Shown: positions 30,688 to 41,432 of the stretch, piece by piece
Layout of the letters: every line of letters begins with the position of its first letter
How positions within the stretch are numbered: the stretch's first letter is position 1
NCBI GenBank assembly: GCA_014193315.1
Contig: BJHS01000005.1
Span: forward strand, 90,835-154,834
Length of the DNA stretch: 64,000 nucleotides
Reading direction: 5' to 3'
From: Verrucomicrobiota bacterium
GTDB taxonomy: Bacteria > Verrucomicrobiota > Verrucomicrobiia > Opitutales > UBA953
Translations under genes and position numbers: made by a program
The notes under the pieces: model-generated
What the model was told of the DNA's origin: nothing
What the model saw: only the letters and a program-made list of their open reading frames with translations
The model's database searches: none

Positions 30688-31782
30688 ATGTCCCACGCGC
30701 CTGCCAGCCCGCCACGGGCCCGGACCGAAGTCCTGGCCGATGGCACGACCGTGATCACCTTGGGCGGCGACTGGAACCGCCAAGCGGCCACCCCTGCTAT
30801 CGCTTTCAAAGGAGACCAAGTCCGGCTGGTCACCGAACAGCTCGGCGACTTCGACTCCAGTCTCCCTGGTTGGATCCACGCGCATTTCCGCCAGGTGCGT
30901 CGACTGGACCTATCGGCCCTGCCCTCCCGCCTCCGTTCGCTGGTCGAACTGGCCGAGCAGTCCACCACCACCCCGAGCCCCGAAACGACGGGCGGGCTGC
31001 TCGCACGCTTCGGTGGGTGGGGCCTCGAGAGCTCCTCTTCCTGGGGCCGCGCCTTTGAGCACATCGGCGATGTCGCCCTCGGCCTCGGTCGGTTGCTCAT
31101 CGGTCGGGCCCGGGTCAATTGGCAGGACTTCTGGCTGCAGCTCCAGACCGCCGGCGTCGACGCTTTGCCCATCGTCGCGCTGCTCGGATTCCTAACCGGA
31201 CTGATCATGGCGTACGTCGGCTTGATCCAGCTCCGCCAGGTCGGCGCCACCGTCTACGTCGCCAACCTCGTCTCCCTGGCCATGACGCGCGAGATGGGAG
31301 CGCTCATGACCGGCGTCATCGCCTGCGGCCGCACCGCCACCTCCTTCGCCTCGCAGTTAGGCAGCATGAACGTGAGCCAGGAGACCGATGCCCTGCGGGT
31401 CCTCGGGATCAACCCCGTCGAGTACCTTGGTTTACCGCGCATCCTCGCCGTGACATTGATGGTGCCGCTGCTGTCGGTCTTCGCGACTTTCATCGGGGTC
31501 TTCGGCGGCATGATCGTGGCCTGTGCCGGCGACCTGAGCGTCAGCCAATACCTGACGCAAGTCGTCGTCGCCATCAGCTTTCGCAGTTTTCTGGTCGGCT
31601 TCATCAAATCGATCGCTTTCGGCTTCATCGCGGCCTGGGCGGGCTGCTACCGCGGCGCCGTCGCCAAGCCTTCGGCGCTCGGCGTCGGAGAGGCCGCGAC
31701 TTCCGCCGCCGTCCTCGGCATCACGCTGATCGTCATCTCGGACGCCTTGTTCGCGGTCATCTTCAACCTCTTCAACTTCTGA
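30688..31782 (+). CDS. mlaE: MlaE-family ABC transporter permease with N-terminal STAS-like region
   Basis: GFLTGLIMAYVGLIQLRQVGATVYVANLVSLAMTREMGALMTGVIACGRTATSFASQLGSM. Confidence 0.9.
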   Translation: MSHAPASPPRARTEVLADGTTVITLGGDWNRQAATPAIAFKGDQVRLVTEQLGDFDSSLPGWIHAHFRQVRRLDLSALPSRLRSLVELAEQSTTTPSPETTGGLLARFGGWGLESSSSWGRAFEHIGDVALGLGRLLIGRARVNWQDFWLQLQTAGVDALPIVALLGFLTGLIMAYVGLIQLRQVGATVYVANLVSLAMTREMGALMTGVIACGRTATSFASQLGSMNVSQETDALRVLGINPVEYLGLPRILAVTLMVPLLSVFATFIGVFGGMIVACAGDLSVSQYLTQVVVAISFRSFLVGFIKSIAFGFIAAWAGCYRGAVAKPSALGVGEAATSAAVLGITLIVISDALFAVIFNLFNF

Positions 31783-32537
31783 TGACGACCCAAGACATCC
31801 TCGTGAGCGAAGGGCTGGCCGTCGGCCACGGCGGCAACGTCATCATGACCAGCATTGACTTCCGACTCGCTCCCGGCCGGATCCTCGCGATCGTCGGCCC
31901 TAGTGGTTGCGGCAAAAGCACGCTCATGCGTTCGTTGAGCGGGCTCGACCTCCCGCTCGGCGGTCGCTCCGAAGTGCTGGGCCTCGATCTCGCCGTCGCC
32001 ACGGCGACGGAACGGGAAGGAACCTTGCGTCGTCTCGGGTTCCTTTTTCAAGGCTCGGCCCTCTTCTCCTCCCTCACCCTGCGGGAGAATGTCGAGCTGC
32101 CGATGCGGGAGTTCCTCCGGGCGCCCCGCCGCGAGATTCGGGCGCTGGCGGAATACAAGTTGGCGCTGGTCGGCCTAGCCGACGCCATGGATAAGATGCC
32201 GGCGGAGATTTCCGGCGGCATGGCCAAGCGGGCCGGCATCGCCCGGGCGATGGCCTTGGACCCCGACCTGATCTTCCTCGACGAACCCAGCGCCGGACTC
32301 GACCCGCTGACCTCCGGGAGGCTGGACGAGCTGATCCTCAAGCTCCGCGACACCTTTGGGACGACCATCGTCCTGGTAAGCCACGAAGTCCCGAGCATCC
32401 TCCGGATCGCCGACTTCTGCGTTTACCTCGACCCGGACGCGGGCAGGATGGGGGCCTACGGCCCTCCCCGCGATTTCCTTGCGGCTGGCTCCCACGCCAA
32501 GGCCCACGCCTTTTTCTCCCAAGCCCGAATTTCCTGA
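31782..32537 (+). CDS. mlaF: MlaF-like ABC transporter ATP-binding protein
   Basis: VGPSGCGKSTLMRSLSGL, ISGGMAKRAGIARAMALDPDLIFLDEPSAGLDP; start is the ATG in the ATGA overlap. Confidence 0.92.
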   Translation: MTTQDILVSEGLAVGHGGNVIMTSIDFRLAPGRILAIVGPSGCGKSTLMRSLSGLDLPLGGRSEVLGLDLAVATATEREGTLRRLGFLFQGSALFSSLTLRENVELPMREFLRAPRREIRALAEYKLALVGLADAMDKMPAEISGGMAKRAGIARAMALDPDLIFLDEPSAGLDPLTSGRLDELILKLRDTFGTTIVLVSHEVPSILRIADFCVYLDPDAGRMGAYGPPRDFLAAGSHAKAHAFFSQARIS

Positions 32538-32538
32538 C

Positions 32539-33582
32539 ATGCGTCGTTCCGCCAACAAAACCTTGATCGGTGCGTTCGTCGCCGGCGGGCTCGTGCTCTG
32601 TTGCGTGGCGGTGGTTCTCCTCGGCGGGGGCAGTTTCGCCGGCACCAAGCCCTCCGCCTTGGCCTATTTTGACGACTCGGTCAGCGGGCTCGACATCGGG
32701 GCGCCTGTCAAGTTCCGGGGCGTCACGATCGGCAAGGTTTCCCAGGTCCTCCTCCGCACGACGGAACAAGCGCCCGCCGACTACTCAGTGCCCGTCGTGA
32801 TGGAATTCACGCCGGACCTGCTCACTCGCCGCGGGCTCGACCAAGCCCTGCTCGACAAGACCGGCCTCCGCGGCTCCATCGCGAAAGGGCTCCGCGCCAA
32901 ATTGCAGCAGCAGTCGGTGATCACAGGAGTCCTCTACGTGGAACTCGACTACTTTCCCGACACCCCGGCACGTCTCCATGACCCGCAAGGGGTCAACGCG
33001 GAGATCCCGACCCTGCCCTCCAACCTAGGTGCGCTGACCAAGGCGGTCTCCCAGACCCTCGACCAGCTGAGCCGCGTCGACTTCGTCTCGATCACCAAGA
33101 AGGTGGACTCCATCCTTGGCCGCCTCGACCAAGGCGCCTCCCAGATTGAATTCGCCAAAATCAACGGCAACCTCGTCAAGGCCTCCGACAATATCGCCCG
33201 CTTGACCGGCGACCCTGCCGTCACCAAGGCGGTCGATGACTTCTCCGCGGCGATGCGTTCGGTGGATGCCCTCGTCAAGCGCCTGAATTCGAAACTGGAC
33301 CCGGTAACGGAGGACATCCAAGTCATGGCCGCGGCTGGCCGCAAAGCGCTGGACAACTTGAATGTGACGGCGGAGAACCTCCGCGGCTTCACCAAGCCCG
33401 GTTCAGCCACACGCCGGGACCTCGATCAAGCCTTGGCCGACGTCGCCGAGGCGGCCCAGGCCATCCGTTCGTTGGCAGACTTCCTGGAACGAAACCCCGA
33501 GACAATCATTCAAGGACGGCGCAAGTCGGTGCCAACCCACTTAGAAGCCAAGCCCGCCGCCCCGGAGGAACCTGCCAAATGA
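32539..33582 (+). CDS. mlaD: MlaD/MCE-family substrate-binding protein
   Basis: MRRSANKTLIGAFVAGGLVLCCVAVVLLGGG TM, then DDSVSGLDIGAPVKFRGVTIGKVSQV. Confidence 0.92.
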   Translation: MRRSANKTLIGAFVAGGLVLCCVAVVLLGGGSFAGTKPSALAYFDDSVSGLDIGAPVKFRGVTIGKVSQVLLRTTEQAPADYSVPVVMEFTPDLLTRRGLDQALLDKTGLRGSIAKGLRAKLQQQSVITGVLYVELDYFPDTPARLHDPQGVNAEIPTLPSNLGALTKAVSQTLDQLSRVDFVSITKKVDSILGRLDQGASQIEFAKINGNLVKASDNIARLTGDPAVTKAVDDFSAAMRSVDALVKRLNSKLDPVTEDIQVMAAAGRKALDNLNVTAENLRGFTKPGSATRRDLDQALADVAEAAQAIRSLADFLERNPETIIQGRRKSVPTHLEAKPAAPEEPAK

Positions 33583-34163
33583 ACCGCCTCGTCGCGCTCC
33601 TGCTCGCGCTCAGCCTCGCCGGCTGCATCGTCTTCGATAAAAAGAGCGAAGGCGTCACCTTCCATCAGTTCGCCGCCCAGGTAGTCGCGCCCACGAGCTC
33701 GCGGCCGTTGGTCTTCGTCCCCCGGGCCACTTTACCCGGTCCCGTCCGACGCCCCGCGGTCGTCATCGTCACCCAGGGTGGCGAGGTTCAACTGGATGAT
33801 TCGCACCGCTGGGCGGCCCCGGTCGATCGGTTGGTCGCCGAGACGTTGGCCCGACACCTCACCCGACTCGCGGGCACCCCGACCGTCCTGCAGACCCCCG
33901 AGTCCCCACATCTGACCTTGCTCATCGAATGCGAGTCATTTGAGGTGGTGCCGGAACGTCGCGCCGGCTTGACCATCAATTATCGATTCGAGAAAGCAGA
34001 TGGCTCCGCGGTGGCCGGCGGGCGCACCACCAGCACTGAGCCGATGAAAGAGTTGACCGCGGCGGCTTTCGTCACCGCGCAGTCGCTGAACCTCGCCAAG
34101 GCCGGTCAGGCCATCGCCGAGACATTACGCGCCCTACCCGCCTCCCAGTTCCCGACCCGATGA
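33579..34163 (+). CDS. ABC-type transport auxiliary lipoprotein
   Basis: Lipobox LALSLAGC; overlaps mlaD; DSHRWAAPVDRLVAETLARHLTRL. Confidence 0.8.
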   Translation: MNRLVALLLALSLAGCIVFDKKSEGVTFHQFAAQVVAPTSSRPLVFVPRATLPGPVRRPAVVIVTQGGEVQLDDSHRWAAPVDRLVAETLARHLTRLAGTPTVLQTPESPHLTLLIECESFEVVPERRAGLTINYRFEKADGSAVAGGRTTSTEPMKELTAAAFVTAQSLNLAKAGQAIAETLRALPASQFPTR

Positions 34164-34633
34164 CCGACCAACCGAGCCCCCGCCCGAATGGTTTCTCCGA
34201 GGCTACCGGGGAAATTTGCTACGACCTGCCCTCGTCCTACATCCCGCACCGGGCCACCGGTCTCCTTCACCTGCCGCGCTTCTTGGCCAAGGCTCGCAAG
34301 CACCTAAAGGGCGAGCTCCCCACCTCCTATCAACGTAATTTCGGCAAGGGTTTCGACCGCTTCCTTTGCGCCCACCTTGGGGTCGACCCGCAAGCGGTGA
34401 TCGCCTGCGTCCGCGAGGCCACCGATGAAGCGGACCTCGACGCCCGCCTCCTCCAAATTTTCCCTCCCGATCTTCGGGTCCATGTCTGGAACCGTGAACT
34501 GGTCCAAAAAGGCATGAGTGAGATGGGCCGCGATGTCATCGCCAACGTCCGACGGACGATGGGCGCCGAGCATCGCAGCGACATTATCTCCTTCGCCGAT
34601 ATGATCGACTTCGACGAAGGCCGCCTCCCGTGA
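34160..34633 (+). CDS. DUF5069 domain-containing protein
   Basis: LPRFLAKARKHLKGELPTSYQRNFGKGFDRFLCAHLGVD. Confidence 0.75.
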   Translation: MTDQPSPRPNGFSEATGEICYDLPSSYIPHRATGLLHLPRFLAKARKHLKGELPTSYQRNFGKGFDRFLCAHLGVDPQAVIACVREATDEADLDARLLQIFPPDLRVHVWNRELVQKGMSEMGRDVIANVRRTMGAEHRSDIISFADMIDFDEGRLP

Positions 34634-35448
34634 CCGCCCCCGACCCCCACCCTAATCGTCTCGTCCTCCGCGGGATGAGTACCCTGCTCGCTTGCCTGCA
34701 GCACCACCCCAAGGCACTGCGAGAGGTCGTGGCCACGGCGGCGTTCGCCCCCAACCTCACTCCCTACGACGAAACGTTCCGCGAACTCGGCGTGAAGACC
34801 CGCATCGTCGGCCCAATCGAACTCGCCCAGACCGCGGAAGGCGACTGCGCCGACGTGTGCGCCTTGACGATGCGACCGGACTTCGGCCTTGCCCGGGTCG
34901 GCGATTTCACCGACTGGCGCGAGTCGCGTGAGACCATCGTCATCGCTGACGGCGTGACCGACCCCGCCGACCTCGCCGCCATCGCCCGGGCGATGGCTTC
35001 CTTCGGACTCCAGCGACTCCTCTTATCCTCCGGGACGGAGAAACTCTCCTTCCATCCCGAAGCCTGGCATCTTGCCGGGGGAGCCATGGAAAAATTGAAG
35101 CTGATGCGCGCAGCGGCCTTGGGCGGTCTGCTCAAACTCGTGGAAGACCGTTGTTGCGTCGTCGCGCTGTCCCCGAACATCGGCCGCAAGATCGACCTCG
35201 CCAACCCCGTCCGGGTGCCCGCCCGGCATCTCGCCTTGCTCATCCCGGGCGGACGGCTCGACCCAGACCTCCAAGCCCGGACGGAACACTGCTTCCGTTT
35301 CCCCGGCCAACCTGCCTTAACCTTGCAGGAAATCGCCCCCCTGGCCATCGCTTGGCTCGCCTCGACGCCGAAGCCCCGGCCGGACGGCTTCCTGGCCCGC
35401 AAAAGGGCTCGCCACGCCAAGGACAAGGGTTCCAATCCGGCTTCCTGA
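34630..35448 (+). CDS. Degenerate SpoU/TrmH-like (SPOUT fold) protein
   Basis: IVIADGVTDPADLAAIARAMASFGLQRLLLSS resembles TrmH motif 1; the GNEGxG motif is absent. Confidence 0.55.
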   Translation: MTAPDPHPNRLVLRGMSTLLACLQHHPKALREVVATAAFAPNLTPYDETFRELGVKTRIVGPIELAQTAEGDCADVCALTMRPDFGLARVGDFTDWRESRETIVIADGVTDPADLAAIARAMASFGLQRLLLSSGTEKLSFHPEAWHLAGGAMEKLKLMRAAALGGLLKLVEDRCCVVALSPNIGRKIDLANPVRVPARHLALLIPGGRLDPDLQARTEHCFRFPGQPALTLQEIAPLAIAWLASTPKPRPDGFLARKRARHAKDKGSNPAS

Positions 35449-35450
35449 CC

Positions 35451-36311
35451 ATGGACCCTTCGTCGCCCGAATCCGAGGAGAACGTCATCTCCCTTCAGAG
35501 CATCAGCCTTACCTTCATGTCCACCCTGCAACGCCAGCACGACATGCTCGCGTTCAGCTTGGCGGGGCTACGCACCTCGGACCCGCGGGCGTACGACTAC
35601 TATTCCGCCGTGAGCCGCGTGATGCCGTCGCCGCAGAACCACCTCACGGCAGATCAAGTCAACGCCTATGCCCGCTCGTTGATGATGCGCACGACGATCA
35701 ACGACCTCCTCGGTATCGCCGCCGAGTGCCTGCACCGCTGCCACCTCCTGTGCTTGCTCATCAAGGTGAGGGGCCAGAACCGGACGCCGGATGAGGCCCT
35801 GGATCGCCAGATCGGCGACCAACACCACGCCTTCCTGCAGATGAACCTCCAGGATAAGTTCGAAGCGCTGGAGAGCGGCTTTGGCATCATGTGCGACCTC
35901 GAAGACAGCATCTTCAGCCTCGCCGCGGCCCTGCGCGTGCTTTCGCGCGTCGGCGGGATGGTGACCAATGACGACCTCGCCCCGGATGGCCGCCTGACGC
36001 TGGAGTTCATGTCGATGAAGGATTATGAAGTGGACGCCGAGTCCGATGAAGCCGACGCCGGCGACCCGCCCGTGACCCCTCCGCCGGGCGTGACGCGACA
36101 CCCGCTCCCAGGTGATGATGCCTTGCTGAAGAAGCCGACCCAGACCCTTTCCAAGCTGGCCGAGACCACGCGCACCTTCCAGCCCGGCGAAATGCTGGAG
36201 CTGAGCGAGGAAGAGCTGCTCGGACTCAACATCACCGTGGCGAAGTTCTTCGATGGTCTCTTTCGTTCGGTCGACCATTACGGCCGTAGCCGGATCGGCG
36301 AAGGCAACTAA
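35451..36311 (+). CDS. Hypothetical protein
   Basis: ORF trimmed to MDPSSPESEENVISLQS, start 2 nt after the upstream stop. Confidence 0.6.
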   Translation: MDPSSPESEENVISLQSISLTFMSTLQRQHDMLAFSLAGLRTSDPRAYDYYSAVSRVMPSPQNHLTADQVNAYARSLMMRTTINDLLGIAAECLHRCHLLCLLIKVRGQNRTPDEALDRQIGDQHHAFLQMNLQDKFEALESGFGIMCDLEDSIFSLAAALRVLSRVGGMVTNDDLAPDGRLTLEFMSMKDYEVDAESDEADAGDPPVTPPPGVTRHPLPGDDALLKKPTQTLSKLAETTRTFQPGEMLELSEEELLGLNITVAKFFDGLFRSVDHYGRSRIGEGN

Positions 36312-36326
36312 GCGTCCCGCGTCACC

Positions 36327-37580
36327 ATGGATGCCCGCCCCGCCCCTGTCCGACGCATCTGGTGGTGGGTCTTCGGCGGCTTCCTCTTCCAGGCGATTCC
36401 CGCGGCGGTCCGCGACGAAGCCCTGCCCGCCGCCCTCAAGAACCTCGGGCAGGAAGATGCCGCCATCACCACTTGCGTAGCCTGGCTCGGCCTGCTCGTC
36501 GGCGTCAAGATCCTCTGGGCCCCGCTCGTCGGCTTCGCGACGCGCCCGTCGCGCATTATCCTCGGCTGTCAGGTGGCGATCGTCGCCCTTATGCTGGGCT
36601 TGCAACTCTCCCTTGGCTTGGGGGCCAACGCCTGGGCCTTCGGAGCCCTCTGCTTGATCTCTATTGTATCGGCCTGTCATGACTTCGCCCTCGACGGTTA
36701 CTTCGTGGCCTCACTCGACGAGAAGCCTCGGGCGGCTTACTCCGGCTTGCTGACCTTTGCTTCCAAAGTTGGTCAGGCCCTCGCCGGCCCCGGCCTGATT
36801 TGGCTGGCGGGGCGACTCCACCATGCAAGTGGGGCCACCTGGAGTTCGGCATGGCAACAGGCACTCGGTCCCGCCGTCGGCCTCGCCGCGACCTGCTTCC
36901 TTCTCGATGCCATGGCGCTACGCCGGGAACCAAGTCGCCCCACCCCGGCGCGGACGCCGCTCTTCCAGGTCATTGGTGAACTATCCAGGGACACCCGCTT
37001 CCTGCCGCTACTCGCCCTGCTCGTCTTCTACCGCGCTAGTGAAATCCACCTGACGCGCATCTTGCCGCTATTCTCCATGGCCACGCCGGAGCAAGGCGGG
37101 CTGGGCTTCGATAATGAATCCTTCGCCTGGCTGCGCGTGACTACCGCCTTAGGCGGCACAGCCCTCGGTGGGCTGATCGGCTCCCGCGTGGTCGCCGCCC
37201 TTGGCGTGGGGCGGGCCTTGTTGCCGCTGGGATTCCTGATGCATCTCCCCTTGGTGGGTATCCTCTGGCTGGCCAACCACCCTGGCGCCGCTCGTACCAC
37301 CATCGCCGGGCTTTACTTCGCCGAATACGTCGCCTACGGGGCTGGGATGTGTGCCCTGATCCTCGCCATGATGAAACTGGCTGCCGGAAAGCACGCCGCC
37401 ATCCGGTACGCCGCCCTGTCCACGCTGGCGCTCGTGGCGAACTACTTGCCCGGATTCTGGGCCGGGAAGCTGGCGGCCGACCTCGGCTACGCCCACTACT
37501 TCGCCTTCGCCCTTCTGCTCGCCATCCCCGGCGTCATCGTGACGCTCTGGGCGCGTTCGTACTTTCTGGCCGAAGCTTGA
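36327..37580 (+). CDS. MFS transporter (AmpG/PAT-like)
   Basis: Multi-TM; CVAWLGLLVGVKILWAPLVG, ACHDFALDGYFV. Confidence 0.8.
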   Translation: MDARPAPVRRIWWWVFGGFLFQAIPAAVRDEALPAALKNLGQEDAAITTCVAWLGLLVGVKILWAPLVGFATRPSRIILGCQVAIVALMLGLQLSLGLGANAWAFGALCLISIVSACHDFALDGYFVASLDEKPRAAYSGLLTFASKVGQALAGPGLIWLAGRLHHASGATWSSAWQQALGPAVGLAATCFLLDAMALRREPSRPTPARTPLFQVIGELSRDTRFLPLLALLVFYRASEIHLTRILPLFSMATPEQGGLGFDNESFAWLRVTTALGGTALGGLIGSRVVAALGVGRALLPLGFLMHLPLVGILWLANHPGAARTTIAGLYFAEYVAYGAGMCALILAMMKLAAGKHAAIRYAALSTLALVANYLPGFWAGKLAADLGYAHYFAFALLLAIPGVIVTLWARSYFLAEA

Positions 37581-40136
37581 TCAGCCTTTCGGTTGCACGA
37601 TCAGCTGCTGCGCGCGTTGAGGGTCGAGGTAGCGCCGGGCAAAGGCCCGAACGGCCGCTTCATCCGTCAGGTTCATGCGGCGTTCCCACTCCGCATCGAA
37701 ATTAGCCCCGAGGCCGGCGACTTCGCGGATCAAGGCTCCCTGCATCCGCGCCCCGGCGGACTGACGTCCTTGCCGGCGGGCCACCCGCATCCGGCGCTTC
37801 GCAGCGTCAATCTCATCCTTTTCAAAGGCCCCGCGACGCAACCGCGCCAGCTCCGCCTGCATCTCGCTCACGACGGCTTCAGCCATGGCCGGGGCGGTAC
37901 CAGCGTAGAGGTAGAACATGCCTTGATCGACGACCTCGACGCGGGTGGCCCCGACGAAATACGCCATGCCCTTCTCTTCGCGCACCCGGCGGAACAGCCC
38001 GCTGGCCATCCCGGAAAGAAGCTCCTCGGTGATGCTCGCCGCCACGACCTCATCCGGGCCGAAGCCGCAATGGGGGAAGGCGATGGCGACCACCGCCTGC
38101 TCGCCTTGCGCTTGCTCGACCATGGACTTGGCCGGGGCCGGCACATGCAGAGGGATGGTCCGGGGCGTGAAAGCCCGCTTGGGCAAGGAACCGAAGCGGG
38201 ACTGGACGAATTCGAGGGCCTGGCGACGATCGAAGGCGCCACTGATGCCGACGACCAAGTTGCCGGCCACCACCAGTTCCTCGTGCGCCTTTCCAAGGTC
38301 CGCCGCATGGATGCGCGCCAAGGTCTCGGGTGTCCCGATCGGATCGACCCCCAGGGGGTGTTCGCCAAAATACTGCCGCAGCAAGCGTAGGCGGGCTTTC
38401 TCGACGATGTCATCCTCGGCATCCTTACAGGCGGTGATGACGGCGGCGCGTTCGAGTTCCACGGTCGCCGGGAGGAATTTCGGGCCGAGGACACCGTCCG
38501 CGACCAGTTCAGCCAAGGGGAGGAAATCCGAGCTCAGGGCCTCGCCCCAAAGCCCGCAGGAAATCTGGGAGCCGACGTCGGTGAAAGTCGCCCCCATGGC
38601 GTCGACCGCCTCGGCAACATCCTCCTTGGAACGCTTGATGGTGTCGCGCGTCAGCAGCGTCGAGAAGAGGCCCGTCGTACCGCGGGTTTCGGGCTGCTCG
38701 TACGCGGTGCCCCCGGCAAGGAAGACCCCGATGCCCGCCTTGGGAATCGAATCGTCGGACTGCAGGACGACCCGGACGCCATTGTCGAGGACGAGGACCT
38801 CAAAGGCGTCGGGCACCATCGGTCCCCGATGGGTGACCCCCGTCGCGACGGCGACCTGCGTACCCCGCAGGGTGCCAAAGGTAACCGCCTCCGGGCGGAG
38901 CCAGCGTTGCGCTTCCTTCGCCAAATCGTTCGCCGTGAGGCGAGCCAAAGCCTCGACCCCGCGGCGTGGCCAGTGAAAGTCATTCCCCATGCAGGCGGCA
39001 TAGGCGGAGCGACCGACCAAGCCATGAATGGTCTTCTGCCCGTTCACCATGGAAACCACCGCTTGGCGGCGAACCTTTTCAAACTCCGCCGAGCTCACCC
39101 CGCGCTGCAGCAGGCCGTCGACGACTTCGCGCAGGGCCCGTTCGACGACCGCGCTCTCGGTATCAGCATCGCCCGCCCAGCCAAACCAAGCCAACCCGAG
39201 CTCGCGGATCCCGAAGGCGGAGGCGTCGACCGAGTGGACAAGTTTACGTTTTTCCCGCAGTTCATCCCAGAGCAGGGAGCTGTTCCCCGAGCCAAGCACG
39301 CCGAGGAAAAGATCCATCGCGAGCCGCCCTGGGTCGAAGAGACCGGGGACGGACCAGCAGGCCACGCCCTTGGTGGTACTGATATCGCGGACGAGGTCGG
39401 CCCGTCGCAAGCCCGCCTGCGGCAACTCCACCGCCGGCTCAACCGCGAGAAGCGGTCGTCGTTCGAAACGACCGAACCAGCGCTCGGCCGAGGCAAAGGC
39501 TTCCTCAGGTTCCATTGAGCCACCCAAGGCCAGCACGACATTGGAGGGCACGTACCGACCCGCGTGGTAAGCGCGCAAGTCGTCCGGCCGGAGGCGGACG
39601 AAAAGTTCCCGGTGGCCGATGACCGGATGCCGGAGTGGTTGCGCCCGGATGGCCTCGGCGAGGACCGCTTCCGCGAGCACCGAGTCGTGCTCATCATCGC
39701 GCATCGCGATCTCCCGAAGAATGACCTCGCGCTCCATCTTGGCGTCGGCATCTGTAATCAAAGGGTCGAAGACCATGTCGGAAACAGCCTCTATGGCGGT
39801 CTCGAAGCCTTCCTGGGGCGCATCCACGTGGTAGACCGTGCAGTCGAAGGTCGTGTAGGCATTCGCATAACCGCCCGACCGATGCACGGCCTCGGTCAGT
39901 TCCCGATTGCTGAAACGACCCGTCCCCTTGAAGACCATGTGCTCGAGGTAATGGGAGATCCCCGAGCCCTCCCAGCGCCCCTCCTGAACGCTCCCCGTGC
40001 GGACCCAAGCCTGAACCGAACAAAGGCCGATGCCTGGCCGATGAGCGTAAAGGACCTCCAAGCCGTTTGGGAGTACGCGGCGTTCCGGCAAGGGGCCGGC
40101 AATCTGCGCGAAACTCAAGCCTTCAAGGTACGACAT
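37581..40136 (-). CDS. M16 (insulinase) family peptidase, tandem-domain
   Basis: HxxEH motif [26 protein letters not shown]; start trimmed to MSYLEGL. Confidence 0.93.
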   Translation of the reverse strand: MSYLEGLSFAQIAGPLPERRVLPNGLEVLYAHRPGIGLCSVQAWVRTGSVQEGRWEGSGISHYLEHMVFKGTGRFSNRELTEAVHRSGGYANAYTTFDCTVYHVDAPQEGFETAIEAVSDMVFDPLITDADAKMEREVILREIAMRDDEHDSVLAEAVLAEAIRAQPLRHPVIGHRELFVRLRPDDLRAYHAGRYVPSNVVLALGGSMEPEEAFASAERWFGRFERRPLLAVEPAVELPQAGLRRADLVRDISTTKGVACWSVPGLFDPGRLAMDLFLGVLGSGNSSLLWDELREKRKLVHSVDASAFGIRELGLAWFGWAGDADTESAVVERALREVVDGLLQRGVSSAEFEKVRRQAVVSMVNGQKTIHGLVGRSAYAACMGNDFHWPRRGVEALARLTANDLAKEAQRWLRPEAVTFGTLRGTQVAVATGVTHRGPMVPDAFEVLVLDNGVRVVLQSDDSIPKAGIGVFLAGGTAYEQPETRGTTGLFSTLLTRDTIKRSKEDVAEAVDAMGATFTDVGSQISCGLWGEALSSDFLPLAELVADGVLGPKFLPATVELERAAVITACKDAEDDIVEKARLRLLRQYFGEHPLGVDPIGTPETLARIHAADLGKAHEELVVAGNLVVGISGAFDRRQALEFVQSRFGSLPKRAFTPRTIPLHVPAPAKSMVEQAQGEQAVVAIAFPHCGFGPDEVVAASITEELLSGMASGLFRRVREEKGMAYFVGATRVEVVDQGMFYLYAGTAPAMAEAVVSEMQAELARLRRGAFEKDEIDAAKRRMRVARRQGRQSAGARMQGALIREVAGLGANFDAEWERRMNLTDEAAVRAFARRYLDPQRAQQLIVQPKG

Positions 40137-40275
40137 GGCTGCTTGTATGCCCTCCCCCCGGCGGGGCGCAAGCGCACCTTGCCCCGGGGCTTCCGCCAAG
40201 GCGGCTGACCGGGCCGACCCGACCCGAATCGGGGTTGAAAAACACCCCCGCCCCTGTATCCCCGAACCTTCCGCC

Positions 40276-41421
40276 ATGTATATCCCGCCTGAAATCCGCG
40301 CCCACCTGGAGGAAGTCGAACGTCGTGCCGGCCACCTCTGGAAGTTCTTGGACGTGCCGGGCAAACAGGTGGCCATCGCCCGGCTCGAGGAGCAGATGGG
40401 GGCAGCGACGTTCTGGGACAGTCAGAAGGCGGCGCAGAAGGTCATCTCGGAGTGTAACGGGTACAAGACCACGGTGGCCCCGCAGGTCGCCTTCCGACTC
40501 AAAATCGAAGATGCGAAGACTTTGGCCGAACTCATCGCCGAATCCCCCGATGGCTCCGCCGATGCCGAGCTTGAGGAGCTCCGGCAACTGGGCGAGGCCT
40601 TACTCGCCGAGGTCGCCGACATCGAGATCGCGGCCTTCCTCTCGGGTACGCACGACAAATCCAATGCCATCGTGACCGTCAAGGCCGGCGCCGGCGGGAC
40701 GGAATCCAACGATTGGGCCGATATGCTTTTCCGGATGTACACGCGCTGGGCCGACCGCCGCGGCTTCAAGGTCGAGATCGAAGACGTCGCCGAAGGCGAA
40801 GGCGCGGGCATCAGCTTGGCGACGTTCCGCCTCGAAGGACCCAATGCCTACGGCTACGTGAAAGCCGAGCGCGGCGTCCACCGCTTGGTCCGCATCTCCC
40901 CCTTTGACGCCAACGCCCGTCGCCACACGTCCTTCTGCTCGGTCGACGTGGTGGCGGAAATCGACGACGACATCGACATCGAGATCAACGAGGCGGACCT
41001 GCGCGTCGACGTCTACCGTTCCAGCGGCAAGGGCGGCCAACACGTCAATAAGACCGAATCCGCTGTCCGCCTGACGCACATCCCGACCGGCCTCGTGGTG
41101 GCTTGCCAACGCGAACGCTCCCAGGTCAAGAACCGCGCCCTCGCGATGAAGATCCTCCGGGCGCGCATCTACGAGAAGACCTTGGACGACAAGCGCGCCG
41201 AGATGGAGAAATACTACGGCGAGAAGGGCGATATCGGCTGGGGCAACCAGATCCGTTCCTACGTCTTCCAGCCCTACCAGATGGTGAAGGATCTCCGCAC
41301 CGGCGTCGAAACCGGCAACATCCAAGCGGTGATGGACGGCGACATCGACGCCTTCATCAACGGCTGGCTGCGGGCCGGCGGCCCGCGGACCCGCAATAAG
41401 GACATCAAAATCGAGGACTGA
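40276..41421 (+). CDS. prfB: Peptide chain release factor 2, single uninterrupted ORF
   Basis: GGQ motif [49 protein letters not shown]; no internal UGA. Confidence 0.95.
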   Translation: MYIPPEIRAHLEEVERRAGHLWKFLDVPGKQVAIARLEEQMGAATFWDSQKAAQKVISECNGYKTTVAPQVAFRLKIEDAKTLAELIAESPDGSADAELEELRQLGEALLAEVADIEIAAFLSGTHDKSNAIVTVKAGAGGTESNDWADMLFRMYTRWADRRGFKVEIEDVAEGEGAGISLATFRLEGPNAYGYVKAERGVHRLVRISPFDANARRHTSFCSVDVVAEIDDDIDIEINEADLRVDVYRSSGKGGQHVNKTESAVRLTHIPTGLVVACQRERSQVKNRALAMKILRARIYEKTLDDKRAEMEKYYGEKGDIGWGNQIRSYVFQPYQMVKDLRTGVETGNIQAVMDGDIDAFINGWLRAGGPRTRNKDIKIED

Positions 41422-41432
41422 CCTCGCCCCCC

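Noticed and set aside
31119-31781. N-terminal extension of ORF 31119..32537
   Set aside because: Arg-rich out-of-frame reading of mlaE; real mlaF starts at the ATGA overlap at 31782.
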